Shown piece after piece: positions 22,633-31,922 of a DNA stretch of 64,000 nucleotides (position 1 is its first letter; each line of letters begins with the position of its first letter). Position numbers and translations under genes: made by a program. The DNA comes from Plantactinospora sp. BC1 (lineage in GTDB: Bacteria > Actinomycetota > Actinomycetes > Mycobacteriales > Micromonosporaceae): positions 3,100,001 through 3,164,000 of the forward strand of contig NZ_CP028158.1 of NCBI RefSeq assembly GCF_003030345.1, in the 5' to 3' direction. Below the pieces are notes generated by a model that did not search any database, was not told the origin of the DNA, and saw nothing but the letters and a program-made list of their open reading frames with translations.

Positions 22633-24594
22633 TCAGCGACCGCGCCGGCCACGCCGCGCCCGCAGGTAGTCGGAGACGACGTACTCCCCCAGGTCGTCCA
22701 GTTCCGGGGTGAAGACCCGGCCGCCGCAGCGCCGCGCCACCGCGTCCACGAACCGGCGCAGCCCGGGGTCCTCGCCGAGCATGAAGAGGTTCATCGTGGC
22801 GCCGTACCGGGTCAGCTTGTCCACCTCGGCGACCGTCAACTGGATCGTCTCCGGCAGCGACGGCCAGTTGAAGACCCCGCCGCCAAGCTCCGGATCGAGG
22901 TGCGCGGTCGGCTCGCCGTCGGTGACCACCAGCACCACCGGCTCGGAGCCGGGGTGCCGGCGCAGGTGCCGGCCGGCCAGCATCAGCGCGTGTTGCAGGT
23001 TGGTGCCCTGCACCATCTCCGGCTCCACCCCGGCCAGCTCCTGCTGGGTCAGCGGCATCGCCTCCCGGCCGAAACCGATGATCTGCAACGCGTCCTGCGG
23101 GAAGCGGGTGGCGACCAGGTGCGACAGCGCCAGCGCGGTCTGCTTCATCGGCCCCCAGCGCCCCTCCGAGATCATCGAGAAGGAGAGGTCGACACAGAGC
23201 GCCACCGCCGCCGAGGCACGCCGCTCGGTCTCCACCACCTCGAAGTCCTCGACCGCCAGCGCCACCGGCACCCCGGCACCGCCGCGCCGGACCGCCCGGG
23301 CGAGCGTACGGACCACGTCGAGCGGCTGCTCGTCGCCGTACTCCCAGGGGCGGGAGGCACCGGTCACCTCACCGGCGGCACCGGCCGAGCGCAGGTCGTG
23401 CTGCCCCCGCCGGCCGCCGGAGAGTTCGGCGAAGATCCGGCGCAGCGCCGTACCGCCGAGCCGGCGAAGTGCCTTCGGGCTCAGGGTCAGCCCGTCGGCG
23501 CCCCGGGTCACCCAGCCCTGCCGGCGCAGCTCCCGCTCCAGTTCACGCAGCCGGCGTACGTCGTCGGCGGCGTCCCGGCCCAGGTTGCGCTGCACCGACT
23601 CCACGTCGATGTCGTCCAGGGTCGCCCCCGGATGCTCCTGGCCGAGCTGGTCCAGCAGGTCGTCCAGGTCGGCGATCTCGCCGAGCGCCCCGGCCGCCTC
23701 GCCGTAGCCGAGCGGCTGGTCGCCGCGGACCCGCTCCCGGCGGTCCCAGGCCAGGTCGGGGCGGAGCGAGCGCAGGTTGGCGTCGAGTGCGGAGAGCTGC
23801 CCGGCCAGTTCCGGGCCGAGCGAGGACTCCATCAGCCGGGACAGCTCCTCCCGCTGGGCCGGGGAGAGCGAGCGCATCAGCCGTTCCCCGGCGGCGGCCC
23901 GCCGGGCCAGCGCGTCGACCAGCTCCTCGACCGTCTCCGGGTTCTCCGGGAAGAACTCGCCGTGCCGCCGCATGAACTCGGCGAACGCGTCGGTGGTCTC
24001 CTCGCCCCGGTCGTGCCGGGCCAGCAGGTCGTTGAGGTCGCGCAGCATCTCGGCGAGCTGGCGCTGCGCGGCCGGGTTCGCGGCACCCTGCATCGCGTCC
24101 CGCAGCCCGCTGAACCGCTGCTCCAGCACGTCCCGGCGCAGCCCGTCCAGAATCTGCTGGTAGGCGGCCCGGGCCTCGTCACTGGCCCACTCGTAGCCGG
24201 AGAGTTCCTCGACCGCCCGCGCCGTCGAGGAGGGCAGGTTGTCCAACACCGCCTCGGCGAACCGGGCGTCGTCGTCGTTCCGGCCGCGCAGCTCGTCGCG
24301 CTCGGCGGCGAGCGCCTGGTCGAGCAGGGCCCGGGCCCGGGTCACCGCGCCGTCCAGGTCACCCCGGCGCAGCGCCTCGCGGCGCATCCGCCGGGCCCGG
24401 GCGACCAGGTCCTCCAGGCCGCCCCGGCCCTGCGGGCCGCGCCGGAGCAGGTTGCGCAGCGCCTCGCGCAGGCTGCCGCCGGCCAGCACCTCGGCGCCGA
24501 CCGAGTCGACCGCCGCCCGCACGTCGTAGGGCGGGGCGAGCGGGTCGGGGCCGCCGCGCCAGGAGCCGTACCGGTAGCGGTTTCCGCCGGCCAC
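22633..24594 (-). CDS. VWA-domain protein, partner of MoxR-type ATPase
   Basis: 653 residues. A long, charged helical N-terminal part (residues 1-400) precedes a von Willebrand factor A domain at about 455-640. The metal-ion-dependent adhesion site is intact: DLSFSM (DxSxS) near residue 468, the Thr in EMVQGTNLQHAL and the Asp in VVLVVTDGEPT. The gene starts two bases after the stop of the AAA ATPase, so both are made together. Such pairs act as a chaperone machine for protein complex or cofactor assembly, with the VWA protein recruiting the client. The client here is unknown. Confidence 0.9.
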   Translation of the reverse strand: MAGGNRYRYGSWRGGPDPLAPPYDVRAAVDSVGAEVLAGGSLREALRNLLRRGPQGRGGLEDLVARARRMRREALRRGDLDGAVTRARALLDQALAAERDELRGRNDDDARFAEAVLDNLPSSTARAVEELSGYEWASDEARAAYQQILDGLRRDVLEQRFSGLRDAMQGAANPAAQRQLAEMLRDLNDLLARHDRGEETTDAFAEFMRRHGEFFPENPETVEELVDALARRAAAGERLMRSLSPAQREELSRLMESSLGPELAGQLSALDANLRSLRPDLAWDRRERVRGDQPLGYGEAAGALGEIADLDDLLDQLGQEHPGATLDDIDVESVQRNLGRDAADDVRRLRELERELRRQGWVTRGADGLTLSPKALRRLGGTALRRIFAELSGGRRGQHDLRSAGAAGEVTGASRPWEYGDEQPLDVVRTLARAVRRGGAGVPVALAVEDFEVVETERRASAAVALCVDLSFSMISEGRWGPMKQTALALSHLVATRFPQDALQIIGFGREAMPLTQQELAGVEPEMVQGTNLQHALMLAGRHLRRHPGSEPVVLVVTDGEPTAHLDPELGGGVFNWPSLPETIQLTVAEVDKLTRYGATMNLFMLGEDPGLRRFVDAVARRCGGRVFTPELDDLGEYVVSDYLRARRGRRGR

Positions 24595-24596
24595 GA

Positions 24597-26114
24597 TCAG
24601 GCCCAGTCGTCGTCGCGGGCCGACCGCTCGCCGGGGCCCCGGCCGCCGTCGGGGCTGCGCCCGCCATATCGGGTACGGCCCTCGTCGGTGACGTCCTTGG
24701 CGAGCCGCCGGGTCAGGTGCAGCCCTTCGAGTACGAACTCGATCCCGGCCGCCGCCTCGGCCGGGGTGGGTGCGTCGCCGAGCCCGAGCCGGTCCAGCGC
24801 CTTGGCCAGCCCCGGTACGGTGCCGACCTGCCGGAGCAGCTCGGTCGGGCCGACCAGCTCGCCGGTCTCGATGATCGCGCCGTCGGCGACCAGCGCGGTG
24901 AAGCCGGAGACGTCCAGCCCGGCCAGCCGGGCCCGGAACGTGTCGGCGGTGGCGGTCCGGAGCAGGTGACCGAGGATCTCGATCTCCCGGCCCTCCTCGC
25001 CGCTCTCGAACTCGACCTTGCCGCGCAGGGTGCTGGTCACCGAGACCGCGTCACCGACCCGGGCCACCGGTTCGGTGTCGGCCGGTGCGGCGGGCTGCCC
25101 GTCCGGGCCGCCGGCGCCGAGCAGGCCGGCCCGGCGCAGCGCGGCGGCCGAGACGGTCTCGGCGGCGGCGATGGCGAACCGGGCCGAGACACCGGAGCGC
25201 GGGTCGACGGCCGGGGACTCCCGCACCGCCCGGGCGAACCGGGCCAGCACCTCCAGCACGTGCTCCGGTACGGCGGCGACCAGCGCCGCCTCCTGCCGGA
25301 TCAGCGCCAGCTCCAGTTCGAGGTCGAGCGGGTAGTGGGTACGGATCTCGGCGCCGAACCGGTCCTTGAGCGGGGTGATGATCCGCCCCCGGTTGGTGTA
25401 GTCCTCGGGGTTGGCGCTCGCCACCAGCAGCAGGTCCAGCGGCAGCCGGAGCTGGTAGCCGCGTACCTGGATGTCCCGCTCCTCCAGCACGTTGAGCAGG
25501 GCCACCTGGATCCGCTCGGCCAGGTCGGGCAGCTCGTTGACGGCGAAGATGCCCCGGTTGGTCCGGGGTACCAGCCCGAAGTGGATCGTCTCCGGGTCGC
25601 CGAGGGTACGCCCCTGGGCCACTCGGATCGGGTCCACGTCGCCGATCAGGTCGCCGACGCTGGTGTCCGGGGTGGCGAGCTTCTCGCCGTACCGCATCGA
25701 CCGGTGCAGCCAGCCGATCGGCAGCTCGTCGCCGGCCTCCTCGACGGCCCGGCGGGAGGCCGGGGTCAGCGGGTGCAGCGGGTGCTCGTTCAGCTCGGAG
25801 CCACGGATCACCGGGGTCCACTCGTCGAGGAGCTGGCCCAGGGCGCGGATCAGTCGGGTCTTGCCCTGGCCGCGCTCGCCGAGCAGCACCATGTCGTGCC
25901 CGGCCAGCAGGGCCCGCTCGACCTCGGGGAGCACGGTCTCGTCGTAGCCGACGATGCCGGGGAAGCGGGGTTCGCCGGACCGGAGCCGGGCCAGCAGGTT
26001 GTCCCGGAGTTCCTGCTTGACCGTCCGGTACCGGTGCCCGGCGGCGCGCAGTGCGCCGAGGGTGCCGGGAAGCTCGGCCGGCGGGGTCGGTGGGACCTGG
26101 GAAATTTCCGTCAC
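24597..26114 (-). CDS. MoxR/magnesium-chelatase-type AAA+ ATPase
   Basis: 505 residues starting MTEISQVPPTPPAELPG. The AAA+ module has Walker A GERGQGKT at residues 79-86, Walker B-like FAVNELPDLAERIQVALLNV, sensor 1 in LLLVASANPEDYTN and a downstream sensor 2 region (GVSARFAIAAAE). The C-terminus carries a long helical lid and an acidic Gly/Arg-rich tail. It is operonic with the VWA protein. Family members remodel target complexes using ATP. This stand-alone housekeeping-like pair lacks the effector-associated domains of MoxR conflict systems, so I do not link it to the EACC1 locus. Confidence 0.92.
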   Translation of the reverse strand: MTEISQVPPTPPAELPGTLGALRAAGHRYRTVKQELRDNLLARLRSGEPRFPGIVGYDETVLPEVERALLAGHDMVLLGERGQGKTRLIRALGQLLDEWTPVIRGSELNEHPLHPLTPASRRAVEEAGDELPIGWLHRSMRYGEKLATPDTSVGDLIGDVDPIRVAQGRTLGDPETIHFGLVPRTNRGIFAVNELPDLAERIQVALLNVLEERDIQVRGYQLRLPLDLLLVASANPEDYTNRGRIITPLKDRFGAEIRTHYPLDLELELALIRQEAALVAAVPEHVLEVLARFARAVRESPAVDPRSGVSARFAIAAAETVSAAALRRAGLLGAGGPDGQPAAPADTEPVARVGDAVSVTSTLRGKVEFESGEEGREIEILGHLLRTATADTFRARLAGLDVSGFTALVADGAIIETGELVGPTELLRQVGTVPGLAKALDRLGLGDAPTPAEAAAGIEFVLEGLHLTRRLAKDVTDEGRTRYGGRSPDGGRGPGERSARDDDWA

Positions 26115-26232
26115 GCACCTACGCTAGCTCTCGATCGTGGCGATCGCGGTGCGCGAAGGGACCAGTCAAGATCCAGCCGGTACCGTCAAGATCCAAGCGG
26201 TACCGGCGGATCCGCGAGAACGGGGAGGATGA

Positions 26233-26400
26233 ATGAGTACACCGAGTGAAACCGGGACGAAGCTCGGCATTGCGATCGGCCTGGGGGTCTCCTTCGGCGT
26301 GCTCCTCGGCCTCCTGATCGACAACATCGGGCTGGGGATCGCGTTCGGCGTGCTCGGCGGTGTGATCGTCGGCACGTTCCGCTCCCGCCCGAAGGACTGA
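26233..26400 (+). CDS. Small glycine-zipper membrane protein
   Basis: 55 residues: MSTPSETGTKLGIAIGLGVS, then a second hydrophobic stretch of GxxxG repeats and a basic end (TFRSRPKD). GGGGAGG lies 4-5 bases upstream of the ATG at 26233. Two short glycine-zipper helices give a hairpin in the membrane. No function is known. It diverges from the AAA ATPase gene with about 120 bases between. Confidence 0.75.
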   Translation: MSTPSETGTKLGIAIGLGVSFGVLLGLLIDNIGLGIAFGVLGGVIVGTFRSRPKD

Positions 26401-26430
26401 CCCGGAGCACTGACCCGAACCACTGATCGG

Positions 26431-27516
26431 TCAGCAGCGGGCGCAGCCGCCCCGGCGGCGCAGGTGGTAGGCGAGGGTGGCGGCGCCGAGCGCGACACCC
26501 CAGACCGGCCAGAGCAGCATCGGGACGACCATCAGGGTGCTGTCGCGCAACTCGTCGAGGAGTTCCGGCTGCCCGTAGAGGGCCAGGCCGGCGGCGGTGA
26601 TCGCGACCGCGACCCCGGTGGCGGGGACGACGGCGAGCGTGATCGGCACCCGCCTGCCGGCCAACCCGATCATCCAGCGCGGGAACCGCTCGCCCCACCG
26701 CTGCACCAGGCCGAGGGTGAGCACCGCACCGACCAGCCCGAACGCGGCCAGCCCGGCGCCGGCCCAGACCAGACCGGTCCGGTGCAGCTCGCGCAGGAAC
26801 TCGTCGGTGATGCCGAGCGGGATGCCGACCGCCCAGGCGAGCCGGACGACCGCGTACAGCACCGGGATCACCGCCGCCACCCCGACCGCCCGGCGCCCCC
26901 AGCGGGCCGCCGACTCCGCCGAGGTCCACCCCTCGGCGCCCGGCCGGCGCCCGCACCGGCCACAGGCTCCGGCGGTACGGAACTGCCAGGACAGTATCGT
27001 CCGGGCCAGCAGCAGCCCGGCGGCGACCGAGAACACCTTGTAGCCGAGCGCGAGGGTGAAGAGTTCGGAATACTCCACCGGTGGCCAGCCGAACGGCAGC
27101 CCGCCGATCAGCATCGGCGCGTACCCGAGATAGGTGAGCACCTGCACGTCCGGCACGACCAGCAGCAGTCCGGTCACCACCAGCCAGCCGTAGCCGAGCA
27201 GCACGAGCCGGGCCGCGCCGCGCAGGCGTACCGCGTGCGGACCGGTCATGGCGAGCGCGGTGACCGCCGCGCCGAGCAGCAGCACCGCGAAGACCGGCGC
27301 CCCGACTTCGGCCGGTACCCGCCAGAGCAGGCTGCCGGAGCCGTCCGGGTCGGCGGCGCCGAACGGGTAGCCGCGACCGGTGACGCTCCACACCAGCGCC
27401 AGCAGGCCGAACAGCGCGGTCGCGCCGACGGCCAGCCAACCGACCCGGTGCCGGTGCTGGTACGGCTCCGGCGCGGTCCGGGTGGCCGTCCGGTCGATCG
27501 GTTCGGTACGGGGCAT
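26431..27516 (-). CDS. Polytopic membrane protein, unknown function
   Basis: 361 residues with a Pro/Arg-rich cytoplasmic lead and about eight hydrophobic segments (for example VGWLAVGATALFGLLALVWS and VGVAAVIPVLYAVVRLAWAV). A cytoplasmic loop has a CGRCGRRPG motif that could bind a metal, and the last residues are GGCARC, adding two more cysteines. This layout is frequent in actinomycetes but has no assigned role. A 240-base spacer to its right holds its likely promoter. Confidence 0.7.
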   Translation of the reverse strand: MPRTEPIDRTATRTAPEPYQHRHRVGWLAVGATALFGLLALVWSVTGRGYPFGAADPDGSGSLLWRVPAEVGAPVFAVLLLGAAVTALAMTGPHAVRLRGAARLVLLGYGWLVVTGLLLVVPDVQVLTYLGYAPMLIGGLPFGWPPVEYSELFTLALGYKVFSVAAGLLLARTILSWQFRTAGACGRCGRRPGAEGWTSAESAARWGRRAVGVAAVIPVLYAVVRLAWAVGIPLGITDEFLRELHRTGLVWAGAGLAAFGLVGAVLTLGLVQRWGERFPRWMIGLAGRRVPITLAVVPATGVAVAITAAGLALYGQPELLDELRDSTLMVVPMLLWPVWGVALGAATLAYHLRRRGGCARC

Positions 27517-27765
27517 CGTCGTTGCCTCCTCGACGTGTCGGGCCGGCGAACCTGCCGCGCCCGCTTCCCCACACCATCCGCGCTCGCGGCGGCGCAGACC
27601 TCACGTCCCGGGGTGAGCCGGTTCCCCTGGCAGAGGGAGGCTTGACCTCAACCAACAGGGCGTACCTCTCCGGGCAGCCCGGCACGGGCGCCGGCGCGTA
27701 CGGCGCCCGGTTCGACGCGGCTTCAGCCCACTGAACCGGCCCATTTCTGCCGGCGCACGGCGCAG

Positions 27766-28296
27766 CTACTGCTCGTCGAACACGTCATCAAGAACCAGCC
27801 TCGCCCGGCCCGGAACCTCTTCCTCGGGAAAAATCTCCCCGCATAGCCTGAGTACCTGCTCGGCGCTGGTCAGCCCGAGGCGCTCGACCAGGAATCGAAT
27901 GTCTTCGGCGTCCCGACGCCGCGCCGCAAGCACTTTCATCGCCAGAAGATGCTCGGGAGACGCCGCCGCAACCCGCAGCCCAGGGTGATCGAAGACACGA
28001 GGAGCCGTCGCATCGCCGCCGGGCGCTACATAAGCACTCGCCTGCTCGTTGAGCCACCAGTGCGGAAGGCCCAGTTCGTCGGCGACCGCTCGGGCCTCGT
28101 CGAGCACTATGCCATGCGGCTGGAACACGGCGTCGATGTCACGGGTCGCCCGACGGGCATCGTAGGCCAGGGCCATGGCCGCGCCACCGAAAACGTAAAG
28201 ATCTGCGATCACCCCACGCCGGGCCAGCCGATCTCCCAGCCGGCGAAAGGCATCCTCGATCGCGGCGCGGTCCAACAGCGGGTCGGCGGCGCTCAC
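27766..28296 (-). CDS. DUF6036-like nucleotidyltransferase (toxin candidate)
   Basis: 176 residues. The minimal nucleotidyltransferase core is clear: LYVFGGAAMALAY (Gly37-Gly38) followed by RATRDIDAVF with the metal-binding pair Asp53 and Asp55. A helical half follows that ends in an acidic tail (LVLDDVFDEQ). Related small enzymes act as toxins in AbiEii/MenT-type toxin-antitoxin modules by adding nucleotides to tRNA or protein. The GTG start overlaps the stop of the gene upstream (GTGA), so the two are one coupled unit. GC content is lower than in neighbouring genes, as in many acquired modules. Toxin activity is inference. Confidence 0.78.
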   Translation of the reverse strand: MSAADPLLDRAAIEDAFRRLGDRLARRGVIADLYVFGGAAMALAYDARRATRDIDAVFQPHGIVLDEARAVADELGLPHWWLNEQASAYVAPGGDATAPRVFDHPGLRVAAASPEHLLAMKVLAARRRDAEDIRFLVERLGLTSAEQVLRLCGEIFPEEEVPGRARLVLDDVFDEQ

Positions 28297-28685
28297 GCGA
28301 CGTTCAGCTCGTGGGCGGCAACATAGACACCGCGACGTCGGAACGCGGCTGGTGCGTGCACCATCGCATCGACCCGAGCCGCACGGGTATTGAAGGGGAA
28401 CCAGAACCGCCGCAACGAACGGGACTCAACCCACTGCGGCGCACCACGTCCGTCTTTCGCCGACAGATGCTCCGCCAGAGCCGCGAGAAACACGTCCCAG
28501 TGTTCGTCGCCGGTGGGAACCGGTTCCGCACTCAACAGATCTATCCGCGAGTCAACGGGTTCCCAGCGATACTCCTCCAGGAACTCCGCCACGAGCCGCC
28601 ACCGTCGCGCCTCGTCGGCCCCCGCAAGCAGTGCCCCGAGGCGCTCCAGCGTCAGGGGCTCGTACGGCGAAACACGATCTGTCAC
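28293..28685 (-). CDS. Partner protein of the nucleotidyltransferase (antitoxin candidate)
   Basis: About 130 residues from a GTG at 28685; a longer in-frame start at 28787 would add a basic, unlikely leader. The sequence is helical at first (LERLGALLAGADEARRWRL) and has a conserved-looking SRSLRRFWFPFNTRAARVDA stretch near the end. It has no recognised DNA-binding motif. Position and translational coupling to the nucleotidyltransferase make it the candidate antitoxin or partner. Alternatively the pair could be a non-toxic RNA-modifying unit. Confidence 0.65.
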   Translation of the reverse strand: MTDRVSPYEPLTLERLGALLAGADEARRWRLVAEFLEEYRWEPVDSRIDLLSAEPVPTGDEHWDVFLAALAEHLSAKDGRGAPQWVESRSLRRFWFPFNTRAARVDAMVHAPAAFRRRGVYVAAHELNVA

Positions 28686-28776
28686 AGCTCTGACGCTAAT
28701 ACAAGGCCGGCGAGAACGGCGCCCAGCTCTGGCGGTCAATCGAAGCCTGGTTCCGACCCTGCTCTCGGTCGCTGAG

Positions 28777-29520
28777 TCAGTCGACAAGATCCTTCGTCGG
28801 TGCCGGCTTGGTGGCCTCGAAGAGGGCGACGCAGCCGCGTACGGTGAGCTGGATGTCGGTGAAGCGCTGGTCGAGTTGCCAGCGCAGCCCGGCCAGGTCG
28901 TCGTCGGTGTTGTGGAAGATCCCCCGCGCGTTGTAGAGCCTCATCAGCCGCCGTGCGGTCGCGTTGACCGGCACCCCCGAGGCGAGGATCGTGCTGCCGA
29001 AGATCCGGCCGCCGGGGCGGAGCGCCGCAGCCGCGTTGTCGAAGACGGCGGCCTTCTCCGACCAGGAGCCGGGCAGACAGTGCAGCAGGAAGTTCGCCCC
29101 GACCGAGTCGTGGTGGCCGCTGCGGAGCTTGCCGTCGTCGAAGGGAATCGGCTGGAGCACGTCGGCCTGCACCACCGCCGGACGGTAGCGGGCCACCCGG
29201 GCCGCGCTGACCCGCAGCACGGTCGGGTTGAGGTCGACCAGGGTCAGTTCGGGGGCCACGGTCGGGAAGCGGCACCGGTCCAGGAAGTACGCGGTGCCGG
29301 CGCCGAACTCCACGTGCCGAGCGCCGATGTTGCGCTGGTAGTTGTCCAGCATGTGCCGCTTGGCGCACCGCCAGACGAGTCGGCAGGAGAAGCCGAGCAC
29401 GAACGTGTCGTAGCCGGCGAGCACCAGCCGGTTGTAGACGGCCTGGCCGGCGATGACCTCCTCGGGCGGCGGTGGCACGGCGGCGTTCCTCCCACGTATT
29501 GCCTGGTTACTGCCTCGCAC
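28777..29520 (-). CDS. Class I SAM-dependent methyltransferase
   Basis: 247 residues from a GTG at 29520. Motif I is GARHVEFGAGTAYFLDR, followed by the acidic strand end LTLVDLNPTVLRVSAAR and motif II-like VVQADVLQPIPFDDG. Post-motif III is AAAALRPGGRIFGSTIL. The pattern is that of Methyltransf_11/25 enzymes acting on small molecules. It is a single gene, divergent from the small kinase gene at 29637. The substrate is unknown. Confidence 0.88.
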   Translation of the reverse strand: MRGSNQAIRGRNAAVPPPPEEVIAGQAVYNRLVLAGYDTFVLGFSCRLVWRCAKRHMLDNYQRNIGARHVEFGAGTAYFLDRCRFPTVAPELTLVDLNPTVLRVSAARVARYRPAVVQADVLQPIPFDDGKLRSGHHDSVGANFLLHCLPGSWSEKAAVFDNAAAALRPGGRIFGSTILASGVPVNATARRLMRLYNARGIFHNTDDDLAGLRWQLDQRFTDIQLTVRGCVALFEATKPAPTKDLVD

Positions 29521-29636
29521 CCCCAGCTAACCGGCTCGCGGACGGCCTGACCAGCCCGAAGTCGCGGTTGTTCACCCACTGCCGAACCGGATTCGCGGGC
29601 GTCCTACCTGCTCATGGTGTAGCTTCGTCCCCCGAG

Positions 29637-30179
29637 ATGATCGATCTGTCGTCCGCCGTCGTCGTGCTGACCGGGGCCATGGCCGCCGGCAAGTCCACGG
29701 TGGCACAACGCCTCGCCGAGCGGCTGCCCCGGGCGGCGCACGTCCGGGGCGACCTCTTCCGCCGCATGATCGTGTCGGGTCGCCGCGGCTTCACACCCGA
29801 GGAGACGGACGAGGCGGCGGCGCAACTCCGGCTGCGGTACCAGCTCGCGGCGGCGACCGCCGACGGCTACGCCCGGGCCGGCTTCACCGCCGTACTCCAG
29901 GATGTCGTCCTCGGCCCCGTCTGGGCCGACTACCTGGACCTGGTCGCCACCCGCCCGCGCTACGCGGTCGTGCTCGTGCCGCGCCCGGAGGTGATCCATC
30001 GGCGTGAGCGGGGCCGGGCCAAGCGGGGCTACGGCGAGTGGACGGTCGAGTCGCTCGACTCGGCGGTACGCGACGACACTCCCCGGTTGGGCCTCTGGCT
30101 GGACAACTCCGACCAGACGCCGGACGAGACAGTCGACGAGATCCTGGCCAAGCTGTCCCTCGCCCGACTGCCCGACTGA
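29637..30179 (+). CDS. P-loop small-molecule kinase (AAA_33 type)
   Basis: 180 residues from the ATG at 29637. Walker A is GAMAAGKST at residues 13-21, followed by a GDLFRRMI segment and a lid-like basic region (RRERGRAKRGYGEW). The end LWLDNSDQTPDETVDEIL is typical of the AAA_33/chloramphenicol-phosphotransferase-like kinase group, which phosphorylates small molecules. It has no signal peptide. The substrate cannot be predicted; drug inactivation is possible but unsupported. Confidence 0.85.
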   Translation: MIDLSSAVVVLTGAMAAGKSTVAQRLAERLPRAAHVRGDLFRRMIVSGRRGFTPEETDEAAAQLRLRYQLAAATADGYARAGFTAVLQDVVLGPVWADYLDLVATRPRYAVVLVPRPEVIHRRERGRAKRGYGEWTVESLDSAVRDDTPRLGLWLDNSDQTPDETVDEILAKLSLARLPD

Positions 30180-30283
30180 CCGGAACGCCCGGGCCGGCTC
30201 GGCCGCCGGTCCGGGCGGCGGGTCCGGCGGGCACACGGACCGGCAGCGCTACCTCATTCGCGGGACTTCGGAGACCTCCCGGT

Positions 30284-30502
30284 TCACGACCGGCCCGCAC
30301 CTCGGCGACCCCGGGCCAACGACCAGCCGGCCGGGACGCAGACACAGACGCAGAGCAGCACGACCACGAGCCGGACCACGCGCTCGGCGGTACCGTCGAC
30401 GCCGGTCAGCAGCGGTACTCCCACCGCGACGGCGATGAAGAACGGCAGCAGGGTGGCGAGCCAGAGGTTCGCCGTACGCATGTCGAGTTTCTTGGGTTGC
30501 AT
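30284..30502 (-). CDS. Small two-helix membrane protein
   Basis: 72 residues from the ATG at 30502 with GGAG 6 bases upstream. Two hydrophobic segments (LATLLPFFIAVAVGVPLL and VVRLVVVLLCVCVCVPAG) flank a short loop; the second contains three alternating cysteines, a possible acylation or metal site. The ends are basic. No family is recognised. Confidence 0.65.
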   Translation of the reverse strand: MQPKKLDMRTANLWLATLLPFFIAVAVGVPLLTGVDGTAERVVRLVVVLLCVCVCVPAGWSLARGRRGAGRS

Positions 30503-30656
30503 GGCAACTCCAGGGAACGGGCCGCCACAGGGGCGGCAAGGGGTTGACGTGCCGTTCCCAATTACGGCCGAGCCCTAACCTGCGTCAGATCCTCGGTGGA
30601 CACCTGCGGGTCGAAACGAACCGTCGGCTCCGGCCGCTCGGCGCGGACCGGCTCGG

Positions 30657-30896
30657 TCACCGTCGAACCCGCGTCGGCACGTTCAGGTCACGCAGGTAGC
30701 CACCACGGTTCGCCGGGCGTACCCGGCCGCGCACCGACGGTCTCGGCGAGGGCGGCTGCGGCATCGGCGGCTCCGCCGTCGGCACGGTCGGCGGAAGGGT
30801 GCCGAGACAACCCCACGGGTGCCCGCACCGGCAGTACCGCCAGAGCCGTCGCCAGTCCCGGCGGTGGATTCTCGGCGTACGTCGAAACCAGCTCAC
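30657..30896 (-). CDS. Small Arg/Trp/Cys-rich protein next to XRE regulator
   Basis: 79 residues from a GTG at 30896 with a very strong GAGGAGGT upstream. It starts MSWFRRTPRIHRRDWRRLW, then YCRCGHPWGC, a compact Cys/His cluster that could bind zinc, then a Pro-rich tail. It is divergent from the DUF5753 regulator. Similar short CRCG proteins often neighbour DUF5753/DUF397 loci in actinomycetes, from memory. The role is unknown. Confidence 0.62.
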   Translation of the reverse strand: MSWFRRTPRIHRRDWRRLWRYCRCGHPWGCLGTLPPTVPTAEPPMPQPPSPRPSVRGRVRPANRGGYLRDLNVPTRVRR

Positions 30897-31118
30897 AGCT
30901 ACCTCCTCGGCTTGGATGCGGGGGCCGCCTCGGGCGGGGAAGGGAGACCGACGGCCCCCGCGCGGTTCCGCCCGTCCTTTCCGAGGCCATGGCTCCGAGC
31001 GGTTCCGCTAGTGACACTCTGCTGTGGATGGCACTACGCTGAGGAGCTTCTCGATCGGTACGACCCGTGCGTATCCGCGTTTATCCCGCCTGTACGCCCT
31101 TCGTCATGGAGGAGTCAT

Positions 31119-31922
31119 ATGGAACGGTCTCCGATGCTCGAACACTTCGCCGAGGAGCTGCGGCTCGCCCGGTCCGCCGCGAGCATGTCCCAGACGGCGC
31201 TGGCCGAGGCGATCAACTACTCCCAGCCGATGGTCGCCAAGGTGGAGAGCTGCGAACGCCGGCCCAGTCTCGACTTCGCCCGGCGCTGCGACACGGTCTT
31301 CAACACCGACGGCCGCTTCGTACGCATCCAGAAGCGGATCAGCCGGGAGATCGTCGTGCAGTACTTCCGGGAGTGGGCCGGCGTCGAACAGGAAGCGAAA
31401 GCGCTGCGGTCATTCGAGCCGGCCTACGTGCCGGGGCTGTTGCAGACCGAGGCATATTCCCGGGCGGTCTTCTCCGGGCCAGGGCTGCTCTCAGGCGAGG
31501 AAATCGAGGAGCAGGTGACCACCCGGTTGGACCGGCAGGAAATCCTGGCTCGGCCGAAGCCGCCCCTGCTCACCTTCGTCCTGGACGAGTTCGTGCTCCG
31601 CCGGGAGATCGGTGACCGGACAGTGATGCGGGAACAACTGCTGCACCTGGTCAAAGTTGGCACCACCGTGCCACAGGTAAGGATCCACGTGGTGCCGGCC
31701 TCGGTCGGGTCATACGCCGGGCTGGACGGCCCGTTCGTGCTCGCCACCCCGCCGGCTGGCGAACCGGCCGTCTACTTCGAGGGGCACTGGCACGGCCACA
31801 TGGACGACCGGTCGGACTTCGTGCGTCATATGATCGATATTTGGGAGACCATCCGCAGCGTGGCGCTGCCGCAGCAGCAGTCGCTCGACCTGATCGCAGA
31901 GGTGGCCGAGACATGGACCTGA
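31119..31922 (+). CDS. XRE-family regulator with DUF5753
   Basis: 267 residues from the ATG at 31119 with GGAGGAG just upstream. The N-terminal helix-turn-helix (residues 9-65) reads LRLARSAASMSQTALAEAIN then SQPMVAKVESCERRPSL. DUF5753 covers residues 85-265 (AKALRSFEPAYVPGLLQTEA, DEFVLRREIGDRTVMREQL, PFVLATPP). These actinomycete regulators, near-universally paired with DUF397 proteins, affect differentiation and secondary metabolism. Its end overlaps the DUF397 gene by 10 bases. Confidence 0.95.
   Translation: MERSPMLEHFAEELRLARSAASMSQTALAEAINYSQPMVAKVESCERRPSLDFARRCDTVFNTDGRFVRIQKRISREIVVQYFREWAGVEQEAKALRSFEPAYVPGLLQTEAYSRAVFSGPGLLSGEEIEEQVTTRLDRQEILARPKPPLLTFVLDEFVLRREIGDRTVMREQLLHLVKVGTTVPQVRIHVVPASVGSYAGLDGPFVLATPPAGEPAVYFEGHWHGHMDDRSDFVRHMIDIWETIRSVALPQQQSLDLIAEVAETWT

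Noticed and set aside
22633-26114. MoxR/VWA pair as part of the EACC1 conflict system
   Set aside because: The pair is 5 kb away, behind unrelated genes, and lacks effector-associated domains. It looks like the common housekeeping type.
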